Source: Saccharospirillaceae bacterium (lineage in GTDB: Bacteria; Pseudomonadota; Gammaproteobacteria; Pseudomonadales; Oceanobacteraceae). Taken from it: DNA of 64,000 nucleotides. Position 1 is the first letter of the stretch; each line of letters starts with the position of its first letter. The stretch is taken from assembly GCA_021208685.1 (NCBI GenBank), contig JAJOJJ010000014.1:113380-177379 (forward strand), read 5' to 3'. The position numbers were made by a program, and so were the translations under genes. Shown here piece after piece: positions 9,241 to 19,563 of the stretch. Under the pieces are notes generated by a model, which had not been told where the DNA came from, did no database searches, and worked only from the letters and a program-made list of their open reading frames with translations.

Positions 9241-12200
9241 TCAGATATCACGGATTTCCAGCCAGCGCTTCTGCAATCGCTTCATGGATACCGGTTCACG
9301 CGTCCCCAGCGGCTGCGCAAACAGTGATACACGCCACTCCTCCAGCAACCAACCGAATTCCTGCAGTTGCGGATAATCGGCGATATCAATCCGGGCCAAC
9401 AATTCCTGATACGGTGTTGCCAGCGCTTCATATTCAATCATCGATTGCCGGTCACGCGGCAGGTTACCCTGCAATTTGTCGATGCGGTATTCCATTGCCC
9501 GCAGATAACGGCTGTAACACTGCAGCTGCACCCAGGGTGTTCTGCTCATGAATCCCGGAGCCAGCAAACGCTGAAGATGTGCTTTAACATCGCTGTAAGC
9601 CATCGCCCGCTCGAGACTGACGACCCCAGCAACGCGTTTGAGAATTGTGTGACGCAACTGCAGCCATTCGGTGAATTGCACCAACAAGCGTTCGCCATGG
9701 GCAACCAGCTCAGCACGACGCTCAAGGCGCGCTTTGTAGTCAGCCTCGCTGTACGGTAATACTTCATCCAGGGGAACAAATACCTGAATAAACGCCGCTT
9801 CAAGCAGATCGTTGGCAATGTCGGTCTGATTGCCCAATCCTTTTGCCAGCAGCCAGCGACTGGCCATGGTTTTCTGAATGTGCGCTTTGAGCATGCGTTC
9901 CTGCTCCGGCAATGCGTTACGGATCAGGCGGCTGACGCCGGTACGGTGCGCCCGGCGGGCATCATTAGCATTGGATTCAACGGTTAATTCCAGCTGCTGG
10001 CCTTTCAGGCGCAAACACGGAAAAGCCCGCACCGGCAAACCATTCACCTCGGTCTGGATGGATTCCGGTAAATCGGCAAAATCCCACTGACTGATATCGC
10101 TGCGCTGATAATCCTGATGTGCCAGCGTCAGTACCTGCTGCTGACTGGCATCGCTCAACTGTGCTTTAAGGGCCGCCAGATCACGACCCTGAGCCAACAG
10201 CTTTCCGTCAGACATCACCCGAATATTCATGCGTAAATGAGGGGCTAATTCGATATCCAGCAACTGCGACAGTTCCAGCGGCGGGCGCAGGGTTTTATTC
10301 AGAAAGTTCAGCAATTGCAAATATAAGCCACCCTGCCCGGCATCCGCCTGACGCAGAAACGCTTCCACCGTATTGGGTACCGGTACAAAGTTTTTACGCA
10401 CCACTTTCGGCAGGCCTTTGATTAACTGGGCTGCTTTTTCCGCAATAAACCCCGGCACCAGCCACTCCACCTGAGCATCAGGAACCTGCTGCAGCATCGC
10501 CACCGGCACGCTGAGACTGACGCCGTCATCTTCCGCTCCCGGCGCAAAGGTATAACTCAGCGGAAAAGCCATGCCCTGCCATTCCAGCTCACCCGGAAAA
10601 TCCTTTGCACCAATACCTGCTGCTTCTGCACTGAGTAACTGATCGCGGGTAAATTCGAGCGCCTTTTTCTCGGCAGCGGATGCTTTTTCATACCACCGCT
10701 CAAGGTGTGTTGCTGATAAAAACTCGTGTGGCAGATGCTGGCGGTAAAAATCCGCCTGCCAGGCGTCATCAATGACCAGATCACGGCGACGGGATTTTTC
10801 TTCATATTCCGTGACGTCTTTTAATAACGCGATATTTTTACGATAAAAAGGCAGCTTGCTGCGCAATTGCTGCTCAACCAGGCCTTGCTGAATAAAGACC
10901 TCACGGGCCTCATGGGGATGGGTTACCGCATAATTAACCCGTTTACGCGGGTTAACGATCAATCCATACAGGGTACTTTGCTCAAATGCCGTTACCTGCC
11001 CGCGCTGGGCATTCCAGTGTGGCTCAAAATACTGATACTTCAGCAGCGGCTTACCGATCTGTTCTATCCATTGCGGCTCAATGCGGGCTACGGTGCGCGC
11101 ATACAGTTTACTGGTCTCAACCAGCTCGGCAGTCATCATCCATTTCGGCTTTTTCTTGTATTGCCCGGATGCCGGAAAAATAAATAATTTCCGGTTGCGT
11201 GCCCCGAGGTATTCCTGACCTTCCGACTTAAAGCCCACCTGACTGAGCATACCGGCCAGCAAGGCTTTATGTACGGCTTCGTAGCTGGCCGGTTCGGTAT
11301 TTTCTTTTAATTCCATCTCCTTGCACAACACATGCAACTGGCGATGGGTATCACGCCATTCACGCATACGCATAAAAGACAGAAAATGCTTGCTGCACCA
11401 TTTACGCAATTGCGCCTGCGAGATTTCCTGGCGCTGCTCTTCATAGGCAAACCATAGATTCACCAGACTGAGAAAGTCGGATTCTTCATGTTGCCAGAGA
11501 CGGTGCTTTTCATCGGCGGCCTGCTGCTTTTCCGGTGGCCGTTCCCGCGGGTCCTGCACCGTTAATGCGGCAGCAATAATCGACACTTCGCGCAACGACT
11601 GTTGCTGTTTTGCTTCCAGTAACATACGGCCAATACGCGGATCAACCGGCAGGCGCGCAATCTGCCGACCCAGCGCAGTCATATTCCCTTCGGAATCAAC
11701 CGCCTCGAGTTCCTGCAACAGATTAAAGCCGTCTTTGATAAAGCGCTCGTCCGGCGCATCAATAAAAGGAAAATCCTGCAGACGCCCTAACTTCAGATGC
11801 AACATTTGCAGAATAACAGCGGCCAGATTTGTGCGCTGAATTTCCGGGTCGGTAAATTCAGAACGGGCAAGAAAATCCGCTTCTTCATAAAGACGGATAC
11901 AGATACCCGGCGACGTCCGGCCACAACGGCCCGCCCGCTGATTGGCACTGGCCTGAGAAATAGCCTCGACCGGCAGCCGCTGCACTTTACTGCGATAACT
12001 GTAGCGACTGATACGCGCCACACCGGAGTCAATCACATAGCGGATGCCCGGCACCGTGAGCGAGGTTTCGGCAACGTTGGTGGCCAGAACCACCCGCCGG
12101 CCACCGTGGGGTTTAAAGATTTTCTGCTGATCAGCACCGCTTAATCGGGCATAAAGCGGCAGAATTTCAGTGGCCGGTAAGTGTGCGCGACGCAAAAATT

Positions 12201-13158
12201 CGGCGCATTCGCGGATTTCCCGTTCGCCGGGCATAAAAATAAGCACATCGCCGTGCTGGCCGGATTTTTTATCCTCTTCACGCAGTTCTGCCAGCGCGTC
12301 AGCCACCCCTTCAAACAGGGTGCGGTCATCGGCGTCTTCTTCGTCACGCAACAGGGAACGGTAGCGGACTTCAACAGGGAACGTGCGGCCGGAAACTTCA
12401 ATCACCGGTGCTGCATTACCCTTGGCATCTGCGAAGTGCCGGGCAAAACGCTCCACATCGATGGTGGCCGAGGTAATGATGATTTTCAGATCCGGGCGCT
12501 GCGGTAATAACTGCTTTAAATATCCCAGTAAAAAATCAATATTCAGACTGCGCTCGTGCGCTTCGTCGATAATGATGGCGTCATATTCATTGAGGAAACG
12601 GTCATGCTGGGTTTGCGCCAGTAAAATACCGTCGGTCATCAGCTTGATCCGGCTGCTATCGACACTCTGATCGGTAAAGCGCACCTGATAGCCGACCTCC
12701 TGACCAAGCTCGCAACCCAGCTCTTCGGCAATGCGCTGAGCAACCGCCCGCGCCGCCAGACGACGTGGCTGGGTATGAGCTATCCGCCCCTGCCGGCCAA
12801 AGCCGGCTTCCAGACACAACTTGGGCAACTGTGTCGTTTTACCGGAGCCGGTTTCCCCCGCCACCACCACTACCTGATGATGGCGCAGAGCCATCAGAAT
12901 TTCTTCACGTTTGCCACTGACCGGTAATTCTTCCGGATAGGCAATGCGTATTGGCTGTGAACGCAGAGCCACAATCTGCTGGCTGCGCTGAATGCGCTCT
13001 AAGAGTTTTTCCAGTTGCGACTGAACAGCAGGATGATCCGGCGGACGCTTTTTCAATTGCTGTACGCTGCGGCGTAAACCGTGCTGATCTTTCAGCAGGC
13101 ACTGGTCGATGGCTTTATACAGGGCTGCCAGGTCGGCAGTAAAAGCGTCGGCGCTCAC
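9241..13158 (-). CDS. hrpA: ATP-dependent RNA helicase HrpA
   Basis: A ~1,305-residue DEAH helicase, matching the usual ~1,300 of HrpA. Visible motifs: GETGSGKTTQ (Walker A), TQPRR, DEAH within IIIDEAHERSLN, SATID, ATNVAETSLTVPGI and QRAGRCGR. The HA2 and OB domains and the long HrpA C-terminal region follow, ending with RVSLFAQPLGTREPVS. HrpA helps rescue stalled ribosomes and process mRNA. The GTG at 13158 has GGAG six bases upstream and is preferred; an ATG at 13170 and an open frame up to 13245 are alternatives. Confidence 0.93.
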   Translation of the reverse strand: MSADAFTADLAALYKAIDQCLLKDQHGLRRSVQQLKKRPPDHPAVQSQLEKLLERIQRSQQIVALRSQPIRIAYPEELPVSGKREEILMALRHHQVVVVAGETGSGKTTQLPKLCLEAGFGRQGRIAHTQPRRLAARAVAQRIAEELGCELGQEVGYQVRFTDQSVDSSRIKLMTDGILLAQTQHDRFLNEYDAIIIDEAHERSLNIDFLLGYLKQLLPQRPDLKIIITSATIDVERFARHFADAKGNAAPVIEVSGRTFPVEVRYRSLLRDEEDADDRTLFEGVADALAELREEDKKSGQHGDVLIFMPGEREIRECAEFLRRAHLPATEILPLYARLSGADQQKIFKPHGGRRVVLATNVAETSLTVPGIRYVIDSGVARISRYSYRSKVQRLPVEAISQASANQRAGRCGRTSPGICIRLYEEADFLARSEFTDPEIQRTNLAAVILQMLHLKLGRLQDFPFIDAPDERFIKDGFNLLQELEAVDSEGNMTALGRQIARLPVDPRIGRMLLEAKQQQSLREVSIIAAALTVQDPRERPPEKQQAADEKHRLWQHEESDFLSLVNLWFAYEEQRQEISQAQLRKWCSKHFLSFMRMREWRDTHRQLHVLCKEMELKENTEPASYEAVHKALLAGMLSQVGFKSEGQEYLGARNRKLFIFPASGQYKKKPKWMMTAELVETSKLYARTVARIEPQWIEQIGKPLLKYQYFEPHWNAQRGQVTAFEQSTLYGLIVNPRKRVNYAVTHPHEAREVFIQQGLVEQQLRSKLPFYRKNIALLKDVTEYEEKSRRRDLVIDDAWQADFYRQHLPHEFLSATHLERWYEKASAAEKKALEFTRDQLLSAEAAGIGAKDFPGELEWQGMAFPLSYTFAPGAEDDGVSLSVPVAMLQQVPDAQVEWLVPGFIAEKAAQLIKGLPKVVRKNFVPVPNTVEAFLRQADAGQGGLYLQLLNFLNKTLRPPLELSQLLDIELAPHLRMNIRVMSDGKLLAQGRDLAALKAQLSDASQQQVLTLAHQDYQRSDISQWDFADLPESIQTEVNGLPVRAFPCLRLKGQQLELTVESNANDARRAHRTGVSRLIRNALPEQERMLKAHIQKTMASRWLLAKGLGNQTDIANDLLEAAFIQVFVPLDEVLPYSEADYKARLERRAELVAHGERLLVQFTEWLQLRHTILKRVAGVVSLERAMAYSDVKAHLQRLLAPGFMSRTPWVQLQCYSRYLRAMEYRIDKLQGNLPRDRQSMIEYEALATPYQELLARIDIADYPQLQEFGWLLEEWRVSLFAQPLGTREPVSMKRLQKRWLEIRDI

Positions 13159-13246
13159 GCGGATCTCCATAGTTGTTTGTGGCGGTATTTTATCGCATTC
13201 CGCGGACAGTGCCCGCCTCAATACCACGCTATAAAAACAGCGCAAA

Positions 13247-13282
13247 TAAAAACGCCCCGTATCCGAAAATACAGGGCGCTTT
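13247..13282 (-). terminator. Rho-independent terminator after fadD
   Basis: On the minus strand a stem GCGCCCTGTAT / ATACGGGGCG (one G-U pair) with a short loop is followed by a T-run. It lies just after the fadD stop and upstream of hrpA. Confidence 0.82.
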
Positions 13283-13299
13283 TTTAAAGGCTGAACCGA

Positions 13300-14978
13300 T
13301 TACTTATGCTTAGCCAGTTCCGCATCACGCAGTTCACGACGCAGAATTTTGCCAACGTTGGTTTTCGGCAGCTCGTCACGGAATTCAATGTGACGCGGTA
13401 TTTTATAAGCGGTCAAACGCTCACGGCACCAGTCCTTCACTTCAGCGGCTGTCAGGTTTTCATTTTTGGAAACAACAAATACCTTAACCGCCTCAGAACT
13501 CTTAGGATCAGGAATACCAATGGCTGCGGCTTCAACGATGTCCGGGTGAGAAACCAGCACATCTTCCACTTCGTTCGGGTAAACGTTGAAACCAGAAACA
13601 ATGATCATGTCTTTTTTACGGTCAACAATTTTCATGTAACCGTCATCGCTGATCACCGCCATATCACCGGTTTTCAGCCAGCCATCTTCAGTGATGGTTT
13701 CAGCGGTGGCTTCCGGACGCTGCCAGTAGCCTTTCATCACCTGCGGACCTTTCACGCACAGTTCGCCGGGCTCACCCAGCGGTAATTCATTCCCTTCGTC
13801 GTCGATCACTTTACAGGCAGTCCCTGCAACCGGCATACCGATGGTACCGAGCTTGATATGACCTGGCGGGTTGAAAGAAACCACCGGAGAGGTTTCGGTC
13901 ATACCAAAGCCTTCTGCGATTTCACAGCCGGTCACTTTCTGCCACTGATCTGCAGCATCTTTGGTCAGCGCCATGCCACCGGAAATAGTGAGCTTCAGCT
14001 TGCTGAAATTCAGGGCACGGAACGATTCCTGACCACACAGGGCAACAAACAGCGTGTTCAGACCCACAAAGCCACTGAACTCAGAAGACTGCAGGTTTTG
14101 ATAAAGCCCGGAATATCACGCGGATTAGGTATCAGCACTGAATGATTACCGGTTTCCAGCATGACCATGCAATGCACTGTAAATGCGTAAATATGGTACA
14201 GAGGCAGTGGCGCAATAACGGTTTCTTTGCCTTCTTCCAGCACCATATTAAACAGGCCGTGGCACTGCATCATATTGGATATCAGGTTGCGGTGGGTCAG
14301 CATTGCGCCCTTCGCCACTCCGGTGGTACCGCCGGTATATTGCAGCACAACCACATCATTACGGTCGACCTTAACGGCACTGAAGGTTTTGCCAGCACCG
14401 ATTTTCAATGCGCTGCGCAATGCAACCGCACCCGGAATATTAAACGCCGGAACTTCTTTTTTCACATGCTTGAGAACGGTATTGATCAGTACACGCTTGA
14501 TCGTACCGTGCATATCCCCAACGTTGGTGACGATCACGTGTTTGATGCCGGTATTTGGCAGAACCTTCTCCGCTTTATCCGCCATATTGGCCAGAACAAC
14601 CAGCGCCTTGGCGCCGGAGTCATTAAACTGATGCTCCATCTCACGCTCGGTGTACAGCGGGTTGGTATTAACCACCACCATACCGGCGCGCATAGCACCA
14701 AACACAACAATCGGGTATTGCAGAATATTCGGCAGCTGAACCGCGATACGGTCACCGGCCTGCAGGCTGGTTTCGTTTTGCAGGTAGGCAGCAAACGCAG
14801 CACTCTGCTTATTCAGTTCGGCATAGGTCAGGGTCTGGCCCAGACAGGTAAACGCAGGACGGTCGGCAAAGCGCTGAACAAAACCGTTAAAAATTTCAAC
14901 TAATGACTCGTGTTTATCCGGATCTATCGAACTCGGATAACCCTCCGGGTAACGTTCCTGGAAAAATTGCTCGTTCAT
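13300..14978 (-). pseudogene. fadD: Long-chain fatty acid-CoA ligase FadD, split by a one-base frameshift
   Basis: Together the two frames give a normal ~559-residue FadD, which activates fatty acids to acyl-CoA. The N-terminal part starts at 14978 (MNEQFFQERYPEG, AGGAGG five bases upstream) and holds the P-loop QYTGGTTGVAKGAML. The C-terminal part holds GGMALTKDAAD, EGFGMTETSP, LKTGDMA, DRKKDMIIVSGFNVYPNEVED and the final NVGKILRREL. The frames break after PRDIPGFIK, at a run of four A (plus-strand TTTT 14096-14099). A fifth A restores NLQSSEFSGFVGLNTLF. It is therefore either a fresh lesion or a homopolymer error. Confidence 0.85.
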
Positions 14979-15214
14979 ACCGCCTCCTGATAACCCTGAA
15001 TTATCGTTATACGCAGGGTTCTGTGAAATTTTGAATTGACCGGATTCCGGCTCCCCAGTAGAAATCCCGGCCAAAAAAGCAGCCGGAGTTTACCTGTTTT
15101 CTCAGATGGCGGCAAAAGTCGCTCCGCGGCTATTTACAATTTGACACATAACGGAGAAGGTAAGAGCACCAGCTGCTACGGCTGACACCCACTTGACAGC
15201 ACAGCGATTAAATA

Positions 15215-16126
15215 ATGAACAAAATAACCATCTCTGCCGCCGATCATTCCTCCTTTGAAGCGCGCCTCTGGCCTCAGGCGGCGCCTGTCGCCACCATTCA
15301 TCTGATGCACGGCATGGCAGAACACTGCGATCGCTACATTCCACTCGCTGAATGTCTTCATCAGGCCGGTTATCAGGTGGTGACCCATAACCATCGGGGC
15401 CACGGCGAACGCCGCCCGCGCGGCCACTATGCCGACGCAGGGGCCGCTGGCATGGGCGGCTGGGAATTGTTGATGGACGACATATTGCGCGTACAGCAGG
15501 CGGTCTGCGGCTCAGAGCCACGCATCCTTCTGGGTCATTCAATGGGGTCGTTTATTGCCCAGGGCTTTGCCATCCGTCATGGCGACCTGCTCTCCGGCCT
15601 GATTCTCTCCGGCTCCAATCATCAGTCCCCGGCCCTGTTCCATCTTGGCCGCAGTGTCGCCAGACTGCTGAAACTGCGCCAGGGACAGCAACACCTGTCA
15701 GGCGTTATGGATGCCCTGTCCTTTGGCGCATTCAATAAAGCCTTTCGACCCAATCGCACCGACTTTGACTGGCTCAGCCGGGATAATGCACAGGTTGATC
15801 GCTATCTCGCCGATGCCGCCTGCGGGCACCTGTGCAGCCTGCAATTATGGATCGATTTATTCGGCGGACTTATTGAAATTGGCAACGCCGGAAATCTGCG
15901 CAAAATTCCGGCTCATTTGCCGATTTATCTGTTCGGTGGTGATTGTGATCCGGTGGGTCGGATGGGGAAAGGCCTGCCATCGTTAAAAGCCTTTCTGGAA
16001 AAGACCGGTCATGACAATGTCACCCTGCGAATGTACCCTGAAGGCCGGCATGAAATGCTGAATGACATCAATGCAGCCGAAGTTTTTCAGGACACACTGA
16101 ACTGGCTGAAAACGCTATCGTTATAA
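15215..16126 (+). CDS. Alpha/beta hydrolase (monoacylglycerol lipase/lysophospholipase-like)
   Basis: The 303-residue protein has the serine aminopeptidase S33 / monoglyceride-lipase pattern: MHGMAEHCDRY (oxyanion region, ~31), HNHRGHGE (~58), and the nucleophile elbow LLGHSMGSF with Ser109. The late acid (FGGDCDPVG) and His (EGRHEMLND) complete a catalytic triad. No signal peptide is seen, so it is probably cytoplasmic. The next gene, a MaoC hydratase, follows after 15 bp; with fadD nearby the context is lipid use. The true substrate is unknown. Confidence 0.87.
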   Translation: MNKITISAADHSSFEARLWPQAAPVATIHLMHGMAEHCDRYIPLAECLHQAGYQVVTHNHRGHGERRPRGHYADAGAAGMGGWELLMDDILRVQQAVCGSEPRILLGHSMGSFIAQGFAIRHGDLLSGLILSGSNHQSPALFHLGRSVARLLKLRQGQQHLSGVMDALSFGAFNKAFRPNRTDFDWLSRDNAQVDRYLADAACGHLCSLQLWIDLFGGLIEIGNAGNLRKIPAHLPIYLFGGDCDPVGRMGKGLPSLKAFLEKTGHDNVTLRMYPEGRHEMLNDINAAEVFQDTLNWLKTLSL

Positions 16127-16141
16127 ATATCCGGGAAATGT

Positions 16142-16618
16142 ATGGAAACAATTACCAATCGACCATTCAATGACATTACTGTTGGTGACACTTGCCAGCG
16201 TAAGCACACCGTCACCCGTCAGGATCTTATTCTGTTCGCCAGCGTATCCGGCGACCACAATCCGGTTCATCTGGACGCCGAATACGCAGCAACCACTCCT
16301 TTTAACGGACAGATTGCTCATGGCATGTTTACCGGAGCATTAATTTCTGCCGCGCTGGCGATGGATTTGCCCGGCCCGGGCACGGTTTACCTCGGTCAGA
16401 CATTATCGTTCCGCAAACCGGTGATGATCGGTGATGAATTAACCGTGGTATTGACCGTCAGCAGCAAGCACGACAGTAAGCCGGTCGTTACTCTGGAGTG
16501 CAATGTCAGCAACCAGCACGGCAAGGTTGTCGCAACCGGTGAAGCCACCGTCATGGCACCGACCGAAAAAATGACCATTAGCGCACCGGAGCTTCCCGCC
16601 ATCCGTATCGGTGACTGA
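16142..16618 (+). CDS. MaoC-family (R)-specific enoyl-CoA hydratase (PhaJ-like)
   Basis: This 158-residue hot-dog-fold protein hydrates trans-2-enoyl-CoA to (R)-3-hydroxyacyl-CoA. The hydratase-2 motif is present: ASVSGDHNPVHLDAEYA (catalytic Asp and His, ~residues 36-46), followed by GQIAHGMFTGALIS. It could feed beta-oxidation intermediates into polyhydroxyalkanoate or act as a side route of fatty-acid breakdown. It is co-directional with the hydrolase 15 bp upstream. No pha synthase is in the window. Confidence 0.88.
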   Translation: METITNRPFNDITVGDTCQRKHTVTRQDLILFASVSGDHNPVHLDAEYAATTPFNGQIAHGMFTGALISAALAMDLPGPGTVYLGQTLSFRKPVMIGDELTVVLTVSSKHDSKPVVTLECNVSNQHGKVVATGEATVMAPTEKMTISAPELPAIRIGD

Positions 16619-16679
16619 TCCGGGGTTGCAACGCGATCAGAATAATCAGCATTGATGCGCAACCATTCACCCACGCACA

Positions 16680-16706
16680 AAAAAGGCCGCTATTGCGGCC
16701 ATTTTT
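16680..16706 (+). terminator. Rho-independent terminator between convergent genes
   Basis: Stem GGCCGC / GCGGCC with loop TATT, A-run before and T-run after. It lies between the maoC-like gene and the oppositely oriented TonB/AgmX-like gene and could serve both strands. Confidence 0.88.
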
Positions 16707-16732
16707 GTGCTTTCCATTTCAGACAGCAGCGT

Positions 16733-17695
16733 TTACGGCATAAAGCGAATCGGAAATTCGACCATGGTTATATCAATACCCGGACGATTTTCAAATTGCA
16801 TCTGACGACACTTCATTTCCAGACGCTTATGCAGATCGGCATCGTTCAGCTCACTTTTAAATACCGAACAAGACGATACTGAACCGTTTGGCTGAACATC
16901 CAGTTTCAGCGTAACAGAGCCCGACAACGCCGGATTTTTCCGCAGAGCGCTGCGATATAAGCGGTCAAACTGCACTTTGTACTGCTCAAACACCAGGCGC
17001 AATTCTTCTTGCGAACGGGTCGTTGCTGCAGCACTGGCCTCCTCCTGCTCGGCGGTCATCTCCACCGCCGTGACCTGACGATCACTCAGGTTTTCACCGA
17101 CCGTTGCATTGGTTAAGGACGCTACATCAACACCACCGGATGTGCGTGTTGCTGCGTTACGATCAACCACGGTTCCCACGCTGGTCGCTTTATTGCCGGC
17201 ATTACTCAGCCCCTTACTGGAGGTATTTAATGCAGCAATCGGCACCTGATTGCGGATACTGTTAAGCGCTGACAAGGCATCGTTACCAAAATTTTTCTTG
17301 GCCGTTTCCTTGGCTTGCTCACGCTTTTCCTTCGTCGCTTCTACCTTCGGCTTGGGCTTGGGTTTCGGCTCAGGCTTAGGCTTCGGCGGCTCCGGTTTTG
17401 GTTCAGGCTTGGGCTCGGGTTTGGGTTCGGGCTTAGGCTCTGGCTTCTTTTCTTCCACTTTGGGTGGCACCGGTTTTGGCTTGGGTTTTTCAAGCTTTTT
17501 ACGCTCGATGACCTTAGCCAGCTGCGGCGGCAACTTCTCCAGATCTTTCCGGTCTTTTTCCGGCAGATCAATGGATGGAATCACCACCCCCAGCACCATG
17601 ACCACTGCCAGCAAAACAATCAGGATCGGTAAAAAGCGCTGCCGGTCGCCGTTGTCGGTCCACGGCAACTGTGGTGCGCGATAATAAACGGTCAT
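16733..17695 (-). CDS. TonB/AgmX(PglI)-like energy transducer
   Basis: The 320-residue protein has a single N-terminal membrane anchor (residues ~20-42). A long Lys/Pro/Glu repeat region (EPKPEPKPEPKP and variants, ~65-125) can span the periplasm. A folded C-terminal domain of the AgmX/PglI type follows (SGSVTLKLDVQPNGSVSSC, then a Cys-containing MKCRQMQFENRP). Such proteins link an ExbB/ExbD-type proton channel to the outer envelope. It is the last gene of the minus-strand cluster and its start abuts the stop of an ExbD gene. In Myxococcus related proteins serve the gliding machinery; here the output is unknown. Confidence 0.83.
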   Translation of the reverse strand: MTVYYRAPQLPWTDNGDRQRFLPILIVLLAVVMVLGVVIPSIDLPEKDRKDLEKLPPQLAKVIERKKLEKPKPKPVPPKVEEKKPEPKPEPKPEPKPEPKPEPPKPKPEPKPKPKPKVEATKEKREQAKETAKKNFGNDALSALNSIRNQVPIAALNTSSKGLSNAGNKATSVGTVVDRNAATRTSGGVDVASLTNATVGENLSDRQVTAVEMTAEQEEASAAATTRSQEELRLVFEQYKVQFDRLYRSALRKNPALSGSVTLKLDVQPNGSVSSCSVFKSELNDADLHKRLEMKCRQMQFENRPGIDITMVEFPIRFMP

Positions 17696-18201
17696 CAGGC
17701 ACCTCCGGTTGCAGGTGGTTTCTGATTAACCGCAAGCGAAATATTATTAAATTCCGCCTTTGCGCAGGTATTCATAACCTTTTTCAGCAGACCATAAGGA
17801 ATGCCTTTGTCACCCATAATGGTGACCGGCCTCCCCTGGGCCTGCTGATCAGCTGACAATGGAGAACGCGATGCCAGATAATCCAGCTCTTTTCTCAGCT
17901 CAGCGATTTCATCGCCATTGATCTTACTGGCCGCTGCGGTACTGATCACCGCCCGCCCCTGAACCAGAATATCGTCCTTACTGACCAGCACAGTAATGTT
18001 TTCATTCGGCTTGTTATCCGCCAGCGAAGCCGGTAACTGGATAGCATCACTGCTCTGCACTTCCACTTCGGACTGGTTCACCATCAGGAAAAAAACCAGA
18101 ATGGTGAAAATATCCATCAGCGCCGTCAGATTCAGGCCGCTTTTGTTGGCATTACGCTTATGGTTGCGCTGCATGCGCTTGGCACGGCGTGACATTTTCA
18201 T
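17695..18201 (-). CDS. ExbD/TolR-family protein with the conserved membrane Asp
   Basis: This 168-residue protein has a basic N-terminus, one membrane helix (LNLTALMDIFTILVFFLMVN, ~22-42) and a periplasmic domain with a VTIMGDKGIPYGLLKKVM segment. The Asp in LMDIF sits where ExbD/TolR/MotB carry the proton-binding Asp. It overlaps the next ExbD gene by 4 bp and abuts the TonB-like gene. It should pair with the TolQ/ExbB homologue of the cluster as the ion-conducting stator. Confidence 0.88.
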   Translation of the reverse strand: MKMSRRAKRMQRNHKRNANKSGLNLTALMDIFTILVFFLMVNQSEVEVQSSDAIQLPASLADNKPNENITVLVSKDDILVQGRAVISTAAASKINGDEIAELRKELDYLASRSPLSADQQAQGRPVTIMGDKGIPYGLLKKVMNTCAKAEFNNISLAVNQKPPATGGA

Positions 18202-18707
18202 GGCAACACCTCAGCACCCGGCGCATCGCCCAGAGAAATCTCCGGGAACAGCGTGGCATCAACCAGTGAGGCAGCTACGACCGCCGGATAAATCCGCACA
18301 CTGTCCATGACTGTAATCAGCGTCTGGTAATCAATATCGGCTTCGGATAACAGACTGATGTCCTTTTTATCTTCAAAGCCAGGATTCTTTTTGATATCCA
18401 CAAGCGCAGAAGACAGACCACGGTAGTCATAATCCCCGTCTTTTTTTGGCAGAGTCGCGAGCGATTCAGATTTTTCCTGATAAGTACGGGTAATTTCAAA
18501 CCCCTGCTTACGGATAATCACTTCGAGCGAAACATCCTCAGGATTCACAGCCCCCGGCTGATCTCCTAATGGCAACTTGAGATCCAGTACGGCCAGTTGC
18601 GAGAACACCATGTTCATCAGCAGTACCGGCACCAGTACGATCATCAGATTCATAAAGGATGTAACGTTGAGCTCCGCCTCTTCTTGTATTCGTCTTTGGC
18701 GTCTCAT
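18198..18707 (-). CDS. Second ExbD/TolR-family protein with Asn in place of the key Asp
   Basis: This 169-residue protein starts with a basic stretch (MRRQRRIQEE), then a membrane helix LNVTSFMNLMIVLVPVLLMN and a periplasmic ExbD-like domain. The residue aligned with the proton-carrying Asp is Asn (SFMNLM, compare ALMDIF in the neighbouring paralogue). It overlaps that paralogue by 4 bp, so equimolar production is likely. Two distinct ExbD proteins with one TolQ protein recall AglQ/AglS with AglR of Myxococcus. Confidence 0.86.
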   Translation of the reverse strand: MRRQRRIQEEAELNVTSFMNLMIVLVPVLLMNMVFSQLAVLDLKLPLGDQPGAVNPEDVSLEVIIRKQGFEITRTYQEKSESLATLPKKDGDYDYRGLSSALVDIKKNPGFEDKKDISLLSEADIDYQTLITVMDSVRIYPAVVAASLVDATLFPEISLGDAPGAEVLP

Positions 18708-18720
18708 CAGAAATTACATC

Positions 18721-19371
18721 TCAGTTGCTGTTCGCTGGAGTTTGACCTGGCTTGCGCTCAGTAATGATATTGAGGAATTTAACCCCGGCCATCTCGATAC
18801 TGTCGACAATTTCATTGGTTTTGGATTGCAGGTAGCTGTGCAACAGAATTAATGGAATCGCCGCCATCAGACCAAACGCGGTGGTGTTCATTGCAACCGA
18901 AATACTCTGTGACAGCAGCGCGGCTTTTTCCGCAGGTGCGGCGTTAGCAACCGCAGTAAAGGCGGCGATCAGACCCATAATGGTGCCCAACAGCCCCATC
19001 AGGGTGGCGATATTGGCCAGAGTCGCAACGTATTGCGTGCGTTTTTCCAGCTGTGGAATCGCTTCCATCAGTCCTTCTTCCAGCGCGTATTCAATTTCCT
19101 CACGACGCTGACTGCCGGGTATGCGGGCAATAGCCGCAGAGAAAATATCACCGATTTTTGTTTCAGAACTGGTGGCGTAATTCAGCGCTGCACGCAGATC
19201 GCGTTTTTGCAGCATCGGCAGCAGTTCTTCAAAAGCGCGACGGTTACTGGATTTTTCTTTCATCAGCACCAGTAAACGCTCAAGAGCAATAGCCAGACCA
19301 ATCGCCATGATGATGGCAATCGGGTACATAAAAGTACCGCCTTCCTGAAAAAAACGTACGATGGTATCCAT
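18721..19371 (-). CDS. MotA/TolQ/ExbB-family proton channel protein
   Basis: The 216-residue protein shows the TolQ/ExbB layout: an N-terminal helix (TFMYPIAIIMAIGLAIALER), a cytoplasmic loop, and two closely spaced C-terminal helices with the signatures ANIATLMGLLGTIMGLI and ISVAMNTTAFGLMAAIPLI. It would form the pentameric channel around the ExbD helices and convert proton flow into motion or conformational work. It lies 13 bp upstream of the two exbD genes. A 192-bp gap on its upstream side may hold a promoter. Confidence 0.92.
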   Translation of the reverse strand: MDTIVRFFQEGGTFMYPIAIIMAIGLAIALERLLVLMKEKSSNRRAFEELLPMLQKRDLRAALNYATSSETKIGDIFSAAIARIPGSQRREEIEYALEEGLMEAIPQLEKRTQYVATLANIATLMGLLGTIMGLIAAFTAVANAAPAEKAALLSQSISVAMNTTAFGLMAAIPLILLHSYLQSKTNEIVDSIEMAGVKFLNIITERKPGQTPANSN

Positions 19372-19563
19372 TATTACTTCCCCCGGTTTTAGGTTTGTAG
19401 GTTCTTAATTGTTATTGGCCGGTTAATACCGCGGCCTGTTCGGGACCAGCCCATTACTGACGATTTAACCATTAAACCGCACAGCAAAAAACGTTGTTTA
19501 CTACAGGATGTACTACACAACGGACTTACAACTGATCATGTATTATTCCCCCGCCTGCCACCT

